DNA of 64,000 nt from NCBI RefSeq assembly GCF_902167635.1, contig NZ_CABHMS010000007.1, positions 1-64,000 of the forward strand, in the 5' to 3' direction. Both the position numbers and the translations under genes were made by a program. Shown here in pieces: positions 16,043-24,022 of the stretch (position 1 is the first letter of the stretch; every line of letters begins with the position of its first letter). Below the pieces are notes generated by a model. It worked only from the letters and a program-made list of their open reading frames with translations. It was not told where the DNA came from and made no database searches. Source of the stretch: Chitinophaga vietnamensis. Its GTDB lineage: Bacteria; Bacteroidota; Bacteroidia; Chitinophagales; Chitinophagaceae.

Positions 16043-19000
16043 TTAGAAATTCAGGTTCAGACCTACAAGGAAACCTCTTGCCTGCGGATAACGGCCCAGG
16101 TCAATACCGTAAGTATCGGTACCTACTTCAGGATCCATGCCGCTGTATTTGGTGAAGGTGAACAGGTTGTTAGCGGTAACGTATACACGCAGTTTGTTGA
16201 TGCCTGCACGTTTGATCAAGGCATCGGGCAATGTATAACCGAGTGTCACGTTTTTCACGCGCATATAAGAACCATCTTCGATGTACCAGTCGGAAGTAGT
16301 ACCGAAGTTACCGTTAGGATCGGTGATGGATACACGTGGAATGTTGGAGCCGGTATTGGTTGGCGTCCAGGCGTTCTTCACATCGGCGAGCAGGTTGTAA
16401 CCCTGGCCTGTTACGAGTGGCGCAAGACCGGTGTATTTGAGGGCATTGAAGATTTTGTTGCCATGTACGCCCTGTAAGAAAATGTTGATGTCAAAACCTT
16501 TGTAGCTGCCGTTGAAGCTCAGGCCATAAGTGAATTTAGGATAAGGAGAGCCAACGAATTGTCTGTCGAGGTTGTCGATCTTGCCATCGCCGTTGGCATC
16601 TACAAATTTCAGATCACCCGGACGTGCTTTGGGTTGTATTTTATTACCGTTCTTATCTACATAAGCATCAATCTCTGCCTGGTTCTGGAAGATACCGGCT
16701 GTTTTCACTACATAGTAGGAATAGAGCGGATGACCTACTTCTATTCTAACCGGGGTGATGGAACTGCGGATATTGATATCGGAAGTAGGTAATACTTTAT
16801 CATCAAATCCGAGCGACAATACTTTGTTGTTAATAGTGGAAAGATTACCGCTGATGCTGTATTGGAAGTCGCTGCCCGCTTTGCTGTTGTAGGTCAGCCC
16901 CAGCTCGATACCATTATCTCTTACTTCGCCTACGTTAGACCAGGTACCTTTAGGCACGCCGTCTGTGCTCAGTGGTGCGCGCTGACGCAGCATGTCTTGT
17001 GTTGTTTTAATATAGTAGTCAGCGTTCAATGTTAACCTGTTGTCGAGGAAACCTGCATCCAGGCCGATATTGGTTTGACGGGAGCTGGCCCATTTGATAT
17101 TGAGGTTAGCAATGGCGCTTTCAGCATAACCACGGGAGATGGTAGATCCTGTACCAAAGTAAGTGTTGGTTTTTAACAGCAGCGGATTTACAGCACCTGA
17201 TGGAAGACTGGCGAGGTTACCGAGTTTACCAACGTTACCGCGGATCTTTAGGAAGCTGAGCGCATGATCGATGTAGAGATTCTTTATGAAGTCTTCGTTG
17301 GTGATCACCCAGCCGGCAGAAGCAGAGTAGTAGCTGGCGTAGCGGTTCTGCGGCGCTACCAATGAAGAACCATCACGGCGGCCGATGAGTGATAACAGAT
17401 ACCTGCCCTTGTAATCATAGTTCGCACGTGCGAAGTAAGATTCCAACGCGGATTTTTCGATCCCACCCCAGAAGCCATTCGGATCTACGCCGTCAGCATT
17501 TTGTGGGTAACGAAATTCGGGCCGTTCGTCGTTGAAGCCAGTTACCAACAGATCGAAATATTCACGTTTAGACTGTTGATAGCTGTAACCTGCCACTACA
17601 TTTACGCTATGGCCACCAAAATGTTTGTCGTAAGTCAGTGTTTGCTCTGCGAGCAGATCGTTGGAATTGCTATTGTATTGTTCGAGATTGTTGAAGTCGA
17701 ATTTCTTTCCTGTTTCGAGTACGCGTGAAGTGAAAGTTTTATCTGTTTCAAAAACTTTGTTTATTGCAAGGTTGGAGCGGAAAGTCAGGTCTAATGGCAG
17801 TTTAACCTCGATATAAGGATTGATCAGCAAAAAGTTTTTAGGTTTTTTGCTATCCAGTCTTTTCAGGTAAGCAACGGGATTGATCACATCGCCATAAGCA
17901 TTGGCCCACGCATCAGGCAAGCCGTTGTAGGAGCCGTCAGCTTTGTAAGGCGTTACGCTGGGCGTATAGTACATGGCGGTGAGGAGCGCGCCGGTATAAG
18001 CGTTGGTAGTGTTAGCGCCGTTACCGTTGGAGAAAGCATAGGAGAGATTCTCACCGATCTTCAGCCAGGGATTGAACTGGTGCTCGGAATTGAGGCGGAA
18101 ATTATAACGTTCGTTAAAGGTATTGATCAGGATACCGTCTTGCTTGCGGTAACCGAAGCCCATGAAGTATTTGGATTTATCATTACCGCCGCTGAGGTCT
18201 GCGTTGTATTCCTGTACCATGGCGCTTTGCGTGATAGCGTCGAGCCAGTTGGTGCGGGTGATGTTGCCATCCGGGTTTTTAGCAGGATCATAGGCCGGGT
18301 TCCTGGCTACGCCGGCGTTGTCATAAGCCTGGTTCATGACATTGTTGAATTCAGCTGCATTCAGCACTTTCAACATTTTATAGGTATGCTGCACGCCCAT
18401 TTTAGCATCCAGGTTGATGCTCATCTTACCCTGTTTGCCTTTTTTGGTGGTGATGAGGATTACACCGCCGGAGGCGCGTGCGCCGTAAATGGCCGCAGCA
18501 CCGTCTTTCAGCACAGTCATCGATTCGATATCAGCCGGGTTGATCAAACCATCATAGATAGTACCATCTACTACATACAAAGGGTTTTCACCGTTGATAC
18601 CGCCTGTACCGCGGATATATACTTTAGGAGCGGAGGTAGGGTCGCCGCCCTGGTTTTGTACTACCACGCCGGGAGCCTTGCCCTGCAATGCTTCTTCCAC
18701 GCTGTTTACAGAACGGGAGGAGAGCTTGTCGAGCTTCACATCTGTGATAGCGCCGGTGATCTTGGTTTTGCTCTGTGAGCCATAACCTACTACCAGCACC
18801 TGGCTCAGCTCTTTGCTGCTCACTTCCATGGTTACATTGATTGGCGCGCCATTGAAGGTAGCCTCTACTGTTTTATAACCTACCATAGAGATGCTGAGGA
18901 TCACATCGCCGGTATTGGCCGTGCTGATGGAGAAGTTACCGTTTACATCGGTGATGGCGCCTTTGGTAGTGCCTTTGATCACTACTACTGCGCCGATGAG

Positions 19001-19426
19001 CGGGCCGTTGGCATCCGATACCTTTCCCGTGATCTTGCGCTCCTGGCGTGTTTCGCCTGGTGTAGCGCTACTCCCGGGATAGATGAGGATGGTGTTCTGG
19101 CGTTCTTCAAACTGCAAGCCTGTATTGCTCAACAGGTCAGACAGGATATGCGATACGGTTTCATTTTTCCAGGAATGCTGTGCTACCTGCACGTTGGCCA
19201 ATGCGCGCTGGTCGAAAGAGATCTTTACGCCTCCCTTCTTTTCCAGCGTGGAAATGGCATTCGTAAGACTACCCGTTTTTACTTGCATGCCGGGAACTAC
19301 ATTTTTGAGTGCCTGGCTGTAGGCAGAATAGCTTTCAGCAAAAGGAGCGGTTGCCAGCAATAGCAAAAGCAACGGCTTGATCCCTTTCCGCGGATGCCTG
19401 AGATGATGACGCAGTGTTGATTGCAT
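16043..19426 (-). CDS. SusC/RagA TonB-dependent outer-membrane transporter with signalling domain
   Basis: 1,127 residues. Signal peptide to about residue 38, then an STN (secretin/TonB N-terminal) domain at about 48-105, the module that contacts FecR-type anti-sigma factors. A carboxypeptidase-regulatory-like domain (about 130-215) follows, then the plug (VLVVGYGSQSKTKITGA ... YGARASGGVILITTKKG) and a 22-strand type barrel ending in an aromatic residue (VGLNLNF). It takes up a ligand held by SusD with TonB energy. Because the FecR and sigma genes lie directly upstream, the cluster fits trans-envelope signalling in which ligand binding activates its own transcription. Confidence 0.96.
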   Translation of the reverse strand: MQSTLRHHLRHPRKGIKPLLLLLLATAPFAESYSAYSQALKNVVPGMQVKTGSLTNAISTLEKKGGVKISFDQRALANVQVAQHSWKNETVSHILSDLLSNTGLQFEERQNTILIYPGSSATPGETRQERKITGKVSDANGPLIGAVVVIKGTTKGAITDVNGNFSISTANTGDVILSISMVGYKTVEATFNGAPINVTMEVSSKELSQVLVVGYGSQSKTKITGAITDVKLDKLSSRSVNSVEEALQGKAPGVVVQNQGGDPTSAPKVYIRGTGGINGENPLYVVDGTIYDGLINPADIESMTVLKDGAAAIYGARASGGVILITTKKGKQGKMSINLDAKMGVQHTYKMLKVLNAAEFNNVMNQAYDNAGVARNPAYDPAKNPDGNITRTNWLDAITQSAMVQEYNADLSGGNDKSKYFMGFGYRKQDGILINTFNERYNFRLNSEHQFNPWLKIGENLSYAFSNGNGANTTNAYTGALLTAMYYTPSVTPYKADGSYNGLPDAWANAYGDVINPVAYLKRLDSKKPKNFLLINPYIEVKLPLDLTFRSNLAINKVFETDKTFTSRVLETGKKFDFNNLEQYNSNSNDLLAEQTLTYDKHFGGHSVNVVAGYSYQQSKREYFDLLVTGFNDERPEFRYPQNADGVDPNGFWGGIEKSALESYFARANYDYKGRYLLSLIGRRDGSSLVAPQNRYASYYSASAGWVITNEDFIKNLYIDHALSFLKIRGNVGKLGNLASLPSGAVNPLLLKTNTYFGTGSTISRGYAESAIANLNIKWASSRQTNIGLDAGFLDNRLTLNADYYIKTTQDMLRQRAPLSTDGVPKGTWSNVGEVRDNGIELGLTYNSKAGSDFQYSISGNLSTINNKVLSLGFDDKVLPTSDINIRSSITPVRIEVGHPLYSYYVVKTAGIFQNQAEIDAYVDKNGNKIQPKARPGDLKFVDANGDGKIDNLDRQFVGSPYPKFTYGLSFNGSYKGFDINIFLQGVHGNKIFNALKYTGLAPLVTGQGYNLLADVKNAWTPTNTGSNIPRVSITDPNGNFGTTSDWYIEDGSYMRVKNVTLGYTLPDALIKRAGINKLRVYVTANNLFTFTKYSGMDPEVGTDTYGIDLGRYPQARGFLVGLNLNF

Positions 19427-19480
19427 AGTGATTGGTATTAAAGATTGAATGCTGTTGTGGTGACTGTTGTATAGAGATAA

Positions 19481-20425
19481 TTAATAAACTTCGTACTGGT
19501 GATCCCCCGTTTTTTTGAAATGTACTTTTGGCGCTACACTGACAGTGGAGATCACATCCAGTTTCTGTTCCAGCGTCATGTTGCTGGTAAGACTGAGGTT
19601 CAGCCTTCCCTGTCCGAGGTTGAGATGGCTGCTGAACTGCACGCCATAGAAGCTTTCCAGCTCCCACAGCGCTTGTTGAAGCGTGCTGTTATATAGTATA
19701 AGGTCCCCTTTGGTGGAGGCATTGAGCACCGCGGTATCTGTGTGACAGATGAGGGCAGTTTCATGATAATAGAACAATTGCTGCGCGGCCTGCAATGTGC
19801 CCAATACCTGGCGTTCGGTGGTCACCTGTACCTTTCCGCTGGCAACGGCGATCCTGGACGGTTGCCCCTTGATATTGCGTACCAGGAACGAGGTGCCTAA
19901 TACATGTACCTGCAAGGGCCCTGATGCTACGGTGAAAGGCTTTTGCTGATCCTGATGTACATCAAAAAATACCTGTCCCTGCACTTTTACGGTACGGTCA
20001 TGAGCACTGAACTGCTTTGGATATTCCAGTACGGATGCGGCGCTGAGCCATGCATGCGTACCGTCAGGCAAGATGATATCCTTGCTTTCGCCAATGCCGG
20101 TGCGGTATTGCAGCCAGGCGAGGGCAGGGGCTTTGCTTTGCGAAGGATGTTGATGCCACCACCAGGCGCCTGCGATACATAAAGGCAGTAATACCGCAGC
20201 AGCAGCCAGTGAGCGGCGCAACCAGGTAATACGGCGTTTCGGCGCCGCGCCGATATGCTGGAACACCGCTGATTTCACGGCGTCCTGTGTTTCCTGTGGC
20301 AAAGACGCCGGTGTTTCATCGGCGGCCATCTTATCCAACCAGGTGAAGAGCATCACCACTTCATCTGTGCTGCATTTGCCTTCCCGGTATTTTTTCAGTA
20401 AACGGTATATCTCTTCCTGATCCAC
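19481..20425 (-). CDS. FecR-family anti-sigma factor
   Basis: 314 residues starting at a GTG; an in-frame stop lies directly upstream. The N-terminal cytoplasmic sigma-binding part is about residues 1-80, followed by one TM helix (about 88-108, SLAAAAVLLPLCIAGAWWW). The periplasmic FecR domain (about 120-215) contains GESKDIILPDGTHAWL and VKVQGQVFFDVH, and a C-terminal DUF4974-type domain (about 250-314) receives the signal from the STN domain of the transporter. Its partner should be the sigma factor encoded at 20534 and its transporter the SusC gene 54 bases downstream. Confidence 0.95.
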   Translation of the reverse strand: MDQEEIYRLLKKYREGKCSTDEVVMLFTWLDKMAADETPASLPQETQDAVKSAVFQHIGAAPKRRITWLRRSLAAAAVLLPLCIAGAWWWHQHPSQSKAPALAWLQYRTGIGESKDIILPDGTHAWLSAASVLEYPKQFSAHDRTVKVQGQVFFDVHQDQQKPFTVASGPLQVHVLGTSFLVRNIKGQPSRIAVASGKVQVTTERQVLGTLQAAQQLFYYHETALICHTDTAVLNASTKGDLILYNSTLQQALWELESFYGVQFSSHLNLGQGRLNLSLTSNMTLEQKLDVISTVSVAPKVHFKKTGDHQYEVY

Positions 20426-20533
20426 TATCTGATCGATTTAGCAGATGATCATGTTGTTCATCTGTAGTAAAGTCACACGTCAGAAAACAGATAACTATTC
20501 CCTTATTGCACTTAACAATTAGGTAACATTGGA

Positions 20534-21085
20534 TCAGAGAAAGAAAGAAAGGAAAGAAGATCTCAATTGTAGTTTCAGCCGCTGGTTAGCGGTATTGAGC
20601 TGGTTGCGGACAGTTTGCTCTGAAGAGCCGGTGATGCCGGCGATTTCCGCTACAGACTTATGTTCGAAGCGGCTCATATGAAATACCTGGCGTATGCGGG
20701 GAGGCAGCATGCCTACATGCTGTTGCAGCTGCGTATATATTTCTTTGGTATGTAACTGGTCGGTGGCGTTGACGGTATTTTCGTGTAAGAGTGCGGCAAA
20801 CTGATGCTCATGCCGGGCGCGGATGTCTTCCCGGCGCAAAGCATTGAGGATACGGAGTTTCAGCAGGAACACCAGGAAGGCCTCCGGTTGCCGGGGCGCC
20901 GGTATGGTGCTGCGTTTCTCCCATAATTCAATAAAAAAATTCTGTAACACATCTTTCGCCATTGCCTCATCGTCGATAATGCTGCAAGTGTAGTGCATCA
21001 GCTTATCCCAATGGGTGTTGAAAATGCGCTCAAAAGCGGCAGCATCGCCACTTCGGAAATCTTCCCATAATTTGCTGTCAGACAT
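20534..21085 (-). CDS. ECF RNA polymerase sigma factor (FecI-like)
   Basis: 183 residues from the ATG at 21085. I prefer this to the start at 21118 because the minus strand reads AAGGGGAATTT just before it, a rare good ribosome-binding site here. Region 2 is at about 10-75 (FERIFNTHWDKLMHYTCSII, DVLQNFFIELWEKR) and region 4 at about 120-170 (RIRQVFHMSRFEHKSVAEIA and GSSEQTVRNQL helix-turn-helix). It directs polymerase to the downstream SusCD-phosphatase genes, presumably under control of the FecR protein encoded next. Confidence 0.95.
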   Translation of the reverse strand: MSDSKLWEDFRSGDAAAFERIFNTHWDKLMHYTCSIIDDEAMAKDVLQNFFIELWEKRSTIPAPRQPEAFLVFLLKLRILNALRREDIRARHEHQFAALLHENTVNATDQLHTKEIYTQLQQHVGMLPPRIRQVFHMSRFEHKSVAEIAGITGSSEQTVRNQLNTANQRLKLQLRSSFLSFFL

Positions 21086-21275
21086 AAATTCCCCTTTACA
21101 CGTAAAACAGATAAGCACGTCAAAGGTAGGGTCAAAGCTGCTATACTATCCCCTCGCGATTTTATGTTTATGTTAATTGTTGCCCCTGCTTCATGAACGT
21201 GGTAAATCGATTTAGACTTGGTTTTTACAAGAATAAAGATATATGTTTCAATAAACGAAAGCAAGAAAAAAAGAA

Positions 21276-21821
21276 TTATAATGTTGGCCAGTTGCGTACG
21301 AGTTCATGTAACAGTTTTTGCCCCTCGGGCCATTCGCCCAGCCCGGAATCTGCATTAATATGTCCTTTGGCGCCCAGGTTCACAAAGCGGCTGCCCCAAC
21401 TTTGGGCAAACTGCTTGCTCCGGGCAATACTGCAATAAGGATCATTGGTGCTGGCCACCACAATATTACGGAAAGGTAATTTGATCATCGGCACAGGGCT
21501 GAAGCCTGTAGCCACTTTGGGAAAGTCGGCCCGCTCCGCATCCGCCGGGGCTACCAGCAAGGCGCCGGTGATATGAAGCCTTGTTTGCCGCGCCCAATGC
21601 GCCACCGCCATACAAGCGAGGCTATGCGCAGCAATCACCACCTGCGGCCCGGCCGCCTTTACATCTTCTTCTATCTGCGCCACCCAGTCGGCACATACCG
21701 GCGCGCTCCAGGAACGCTGCTCAATACGCTTTGTGCCGGGAATCGCTTGCTCCCAGAGGCTTTGCCAATGCGAAGGACCAGAACCGTCAAGGCCCGGCGC
21801 TGTAAGAACACTTATCTCCAT
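21276..21821 (-). CDS. RBBP9/YdeN-family alpha/beta hydrolase
   Basis: 181 residues, the usual size for the family. It starts with the typical VLTAPGLDGSGPSHWQSLWE. The nucleophile Ser is in AAHSLACMAVAHW (GHSLG-like), the acid in ASTNDPYC, and the His in KGHINADSGLGEWPEG, all matching RBBP9/YdeN serine hydrolases. It is cytosolic with no signal peptide. The physiological substrate of bacterial members is unknown. It is a single gene with a long (~170-base) presumed 5' leader carrying a hairpin. Confidence 0.9.
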   Translation of the reverse strand: MEISVLTAPGLDGSGPSHWQSLWEQAIPGTKRIEQRSWSAPVCADWVAQIEEDVKAAGPQVVIAAHSLACMAVAHWARQTRLHITGALLVAPADAERADFPKVATGFSPVPMIKLPFRNIVVASTNDPYCSIARSKQFAQSWGSRFVNLGAKGHINADSGLGEWPEGQKLLHELVRNWPTL

Positions 21822-21867
21822 AAGATAAAGGCGTGGTTAGTAGTGAAAGATAATAAGATAAAAATAA

Positions 21868-21891
21868 AAAGGTCGAAAGAATTCGACCTTT
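21868..21891 (-). promoter_or_regulatory. Hairpin in the 5' leader of the RBBP9-like gene
   Basis: AAAGGTCGAA (21868-21877) pairs with TTCGACCTTT (21882-21891) around a 4-base loop, flanked by A/T-rich bases, about 47 bases upstream of the ATG at 21821. It resembles a terminator, but no gene ends here, so it may be a leader element or attenuator. The rest of the 346-base gap (21822-22167) holds only the promoter-like element at 21990-22006. Confidence 0.5.
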
Positions 21892-21989
21892 ATTGCTAAA
21901 TTCCACGTTATGGCACTCAGGTCCATAAAAAGTTCATCAGTTATAGATAATTGATATTGTCGGTATTGTTGGCTTTTTGAGAGAATAGT

Positions 21990-22006
21990 ATTTGTATACA
22001 AATGTA
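21990..22006 (-). promoter_or_regulatory. Promoter -7 box overlapped by a 14-bp palindrome
   Basis: On the minus strand TACATTTG (22006 to 21999) matches TAnnTTTG exactly. It is overlapped by the perfect palindrome ATTTGTATACAAAT (21990-22003), which could be an operator for a dimeric repressor. The upstream box is only weakly present. Confidence 0.4.
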
Positions 22007-22167
22007 TGTGATGCTAAAACCATTGTCAAGTATTAGCAGAGATATTTTTATAAAAGCCGGAAAATAGCCGTGGTGGCCTATCTTAGGCTGTCAAGATAAT
22101 TATACTGTCTCCCCTGTTATAAAATTCTGAAATTATTGATTACTTTTTTGGGAGAATCTGATACAAT

Positions 22168-22974
22168 ATGCCACGTTCATTTTTTTCCTGCCTCATCATC
22201 GTGATGGGTGGCGCCTGGCTGAATACTGCGGCCGCACAATCGTCTCCACGAACCTTAACGGTTACACTCGATTATTATTATAATCATGAATTTAAAAAAG
22301 ATAAATCAGGCAATACCCAACGCTGGCACTATACCTGGGAAGACCAGGCCAGCAGCGGTTATTCCATATGGGGCCATATCTTCGACTCGCTCGGCGTAAA
22401 GCGGGATACCCTCGCCGCAGCGCCTACAGCGGCCAATTTGCAGCATTCCGATATTTATATGATCACCGATCCGGATACAGAACAGGAATCCCCTTCACCG
22501 AATTACATGAATGAAAAAGATGCAGCAGCCATCTACAACTGGGTGAAAGCCGGCGGCGTATTGGTTTTGCTGGAAAACGATTCCCTCAACGCGGAGTTCA
22601 CGCATTTCAATATTCTCGCAGAACGTTTCGGCATTCACTTCAATGGCGACAGCCGCAATCGTGTACAGGGCCGTCAATGGGAGCAAGGCGCCTTCCTGAT
22701 CCCGCCGCATCATGAAATTTTCCCGCATGTGCAGAAAGTGTATATCAAGGAATTATCCTCCCTCCGCATACAAGCGCCTGCCCGCGCGGTGTACAAGGAT
22801 GGCGACCATGTGATCATGGCCGTTGCCAAAGTAGGCAAAGGCGCCGTATTCGCCGTTGGCGACCCCTGGTTCTATAACGAATACACGGATGGCAAACGTT
22901 TGCCCGCCGACTACCAGAACTATGAAGCCGCTGTTGATCTCAGCGCATGGCTCATCAGGCAGGCCAGGAAATAA
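22168..22974 (+). CDS. Exported DUF4350-like protein
   Basis: 268 residues with a signal peptide (LIIVMGGAWLNTAAAQ). The body looks like a class-I glutamine-amidotransferase-like alpha/beta fold of the DUF4350/GldG type: SDIYMITDPDTEQES, YNWVKAGGVLVLLENDS, AKVGKGAVFAVGDPWFYNEY. I recall a similar segment attached to GH88/GH105-type unsaturated uronyl hydrolases in Bacteroidota (starting YYYNHEFKKDK...), here encoded without a hydrolase domain. If so it is a free-standing version, perhaps structural or sugar-binding. No catalytic Cys is visible. It ends 6 bases before the convergent queG gene. Confidence 0.65.
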   Translation: MPRSFFSCLIIVMGGAWLNTAAAQSSPRTLTVTLDYYYNHEFKKDKSGNTQRWHYTWEDQASSGYSIWGHIFDSLGVKRDTLAAAPTAANLQHSDIYMITDPDTEQESPSPNYMNEKDAAAIYNWVKAGGVLVLLENDSLNAEFTHFNILAERFGIHFNGDSRNRVQGRQWEQGAFLIPPHHEIFPHVQKVYIKELSSLRIQAPARAVYKDGDHVIMAVAKVGKGAVFAVGDPWFYNEYTDGKRLPADYQNYEAAVDLSAWLIRQARK

Positions 22975-22980
22975 TAAAAA

Positions 22981-23895
22981 CTATTGTTGTAAAAAATCAA
23001 GGTTCCTGCGGATACCCGCGTATTTGCTGCGTTTCAAGGGAGAGTGGCGGAAGATATGTTTGAACGCTTCTTCGCTCAACTCTTCCCAATCTTTGGTAGT
23101 GAAGTTCAATATTTCAGGGATAGGCGTAAACTCGGCCTCCTGGTGCGCTTTGGCGAAACGGTTCCAGGGGCATACATCCTGGCAGGTATCGCAGCCAAAC
23201 ATCCAGTTGTCGAACTGTCCCTTCATCTTCTCAGGGATCAGCTGATCTTTCAGCTCTATTGTAAAATAAGAGATACAACGACTGCCGTCTACCACGCCAG
23301 GGGCCACCAGTGCGCCGGTAGGGCAGGCATCCAGGCAACGGGTGCAGCTGCCGCAATAATCGCCCACCGGGCTGTCGTATTCCAGTGGTATATCCGTGAT
23401 GAGGGTGGCGATAAAAAAGAAGGACCCCGCTTGCTTGTGGATCAGGTTTCCGTTCTTGCCGATCCAGCCCAGGCCGCTGCGCTGCGCCCAGCTGCGTTCC
23501 AGCACCGGCGCGGAATCCACGAAGCCGCGGCCCTGCACCGGCCCTATATGCTCCTGCATGCGCAGCAGCATGGTTTTGAGCCGGGCACGTATCACCTCAT
23601 GGTAATCTTTGCCGTAAGCGTACTTGGAAATTTTAGGAACATCTGCCCGCTGCTGCTCCGAAGGAAAATAATTGAACAGTAAAGTGATCACCGACTGCGC
23701 CCCTTCTACCAGTTTCCGCGGATCTATGCGCTTGTCGAAATGGTTCTCCATATACTGCATAGAACCATGCATACCTTTGCCCAGCCAGGATTCCAGCCTG
23801 CGGGCATCCTCATCCAGCTGCACCGCCCGCGCAATCCCGCAATGGTCAAAACCCAGCTCCCGCGCCAGCGCCTTTATGAAAGTAGTATGTGTCAC
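22981..23895 (-). CDS. queG: Epoxyqueuosine reductase
   Basis: The 304-residue cytosolic enzyme carries out the last step of queuosine synthesis in tRNA, reducing epoxyqueuosine with cobalamin and two iron-sulfur clusters. Both ferredoxin-like clusters are visible ([16 protein letters not shown] and [13 protein letters not shown]). Also present is the family segment [21 protein letters not shown], including the conserved acid. Length is a little under the Escherichia coli form, as in many Bacteroidota. Translation starts at GTG (23895). The start is 8 bases from a long inverted repeat. Confidence 0.95.
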   Translation of the reverse strand: MTHTTFIKALARELGFDHCGIARAVQLDEDARRLESWLGKGMHGSMQYMENHFDKRIDPRKLVEGAQSVITLLFNYFPSEQQRADVPKISKYAYGKDYHEVIRARLKTMLLRMQEHIGPVQGRGFVDSAPVLERSWAQRSGLGWIGKNGNLIHKQAGSFFFIATLITDIPLEYDSPVGDYCGSCTRCLDACPTGALVAPGVVDGSRCISYFTIELKDQLIPEKMKGQFDNWMFGCDTCQDVCPWNRFAKAHQEAEFTPIPEILNFTTKDWEELSEEAFKHIFRHSPLKRSKYAGIRRNLDFLQQ

Positions 23896-23902
23896 AAAGC
23901 AA

Positions 23903-23973
23903 AATTACGAATTACGAATTAAGAATTACGGACCACGCTACGGGTCGTAATTCTTAATTCGTAATTCGTAATT
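23903..23973. repeat. Long inverted repeat of AATTACG words in a divergent promoter region
   Basis: The arm 23903-23934 (AATTACGAATTACGAATTAA...GACC) pairs with 23943-23973, with one bulged base and an 8-base loop. Unlike most of the window's palindromes it lies between two 5' ends (queG and the DUF3857 gene at 24023), so it cannot be a simple shared terminator. A TATCTTCG box (23984-23991) just right of it could be the -7 element for the gene at 24023. Confidence 0.75.
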
Positions 23974-24022
23974 CAAATTATTTTATCTTCGCCCCGGCAT
24001 TTTATCCCTGCCCCTAAACTGT

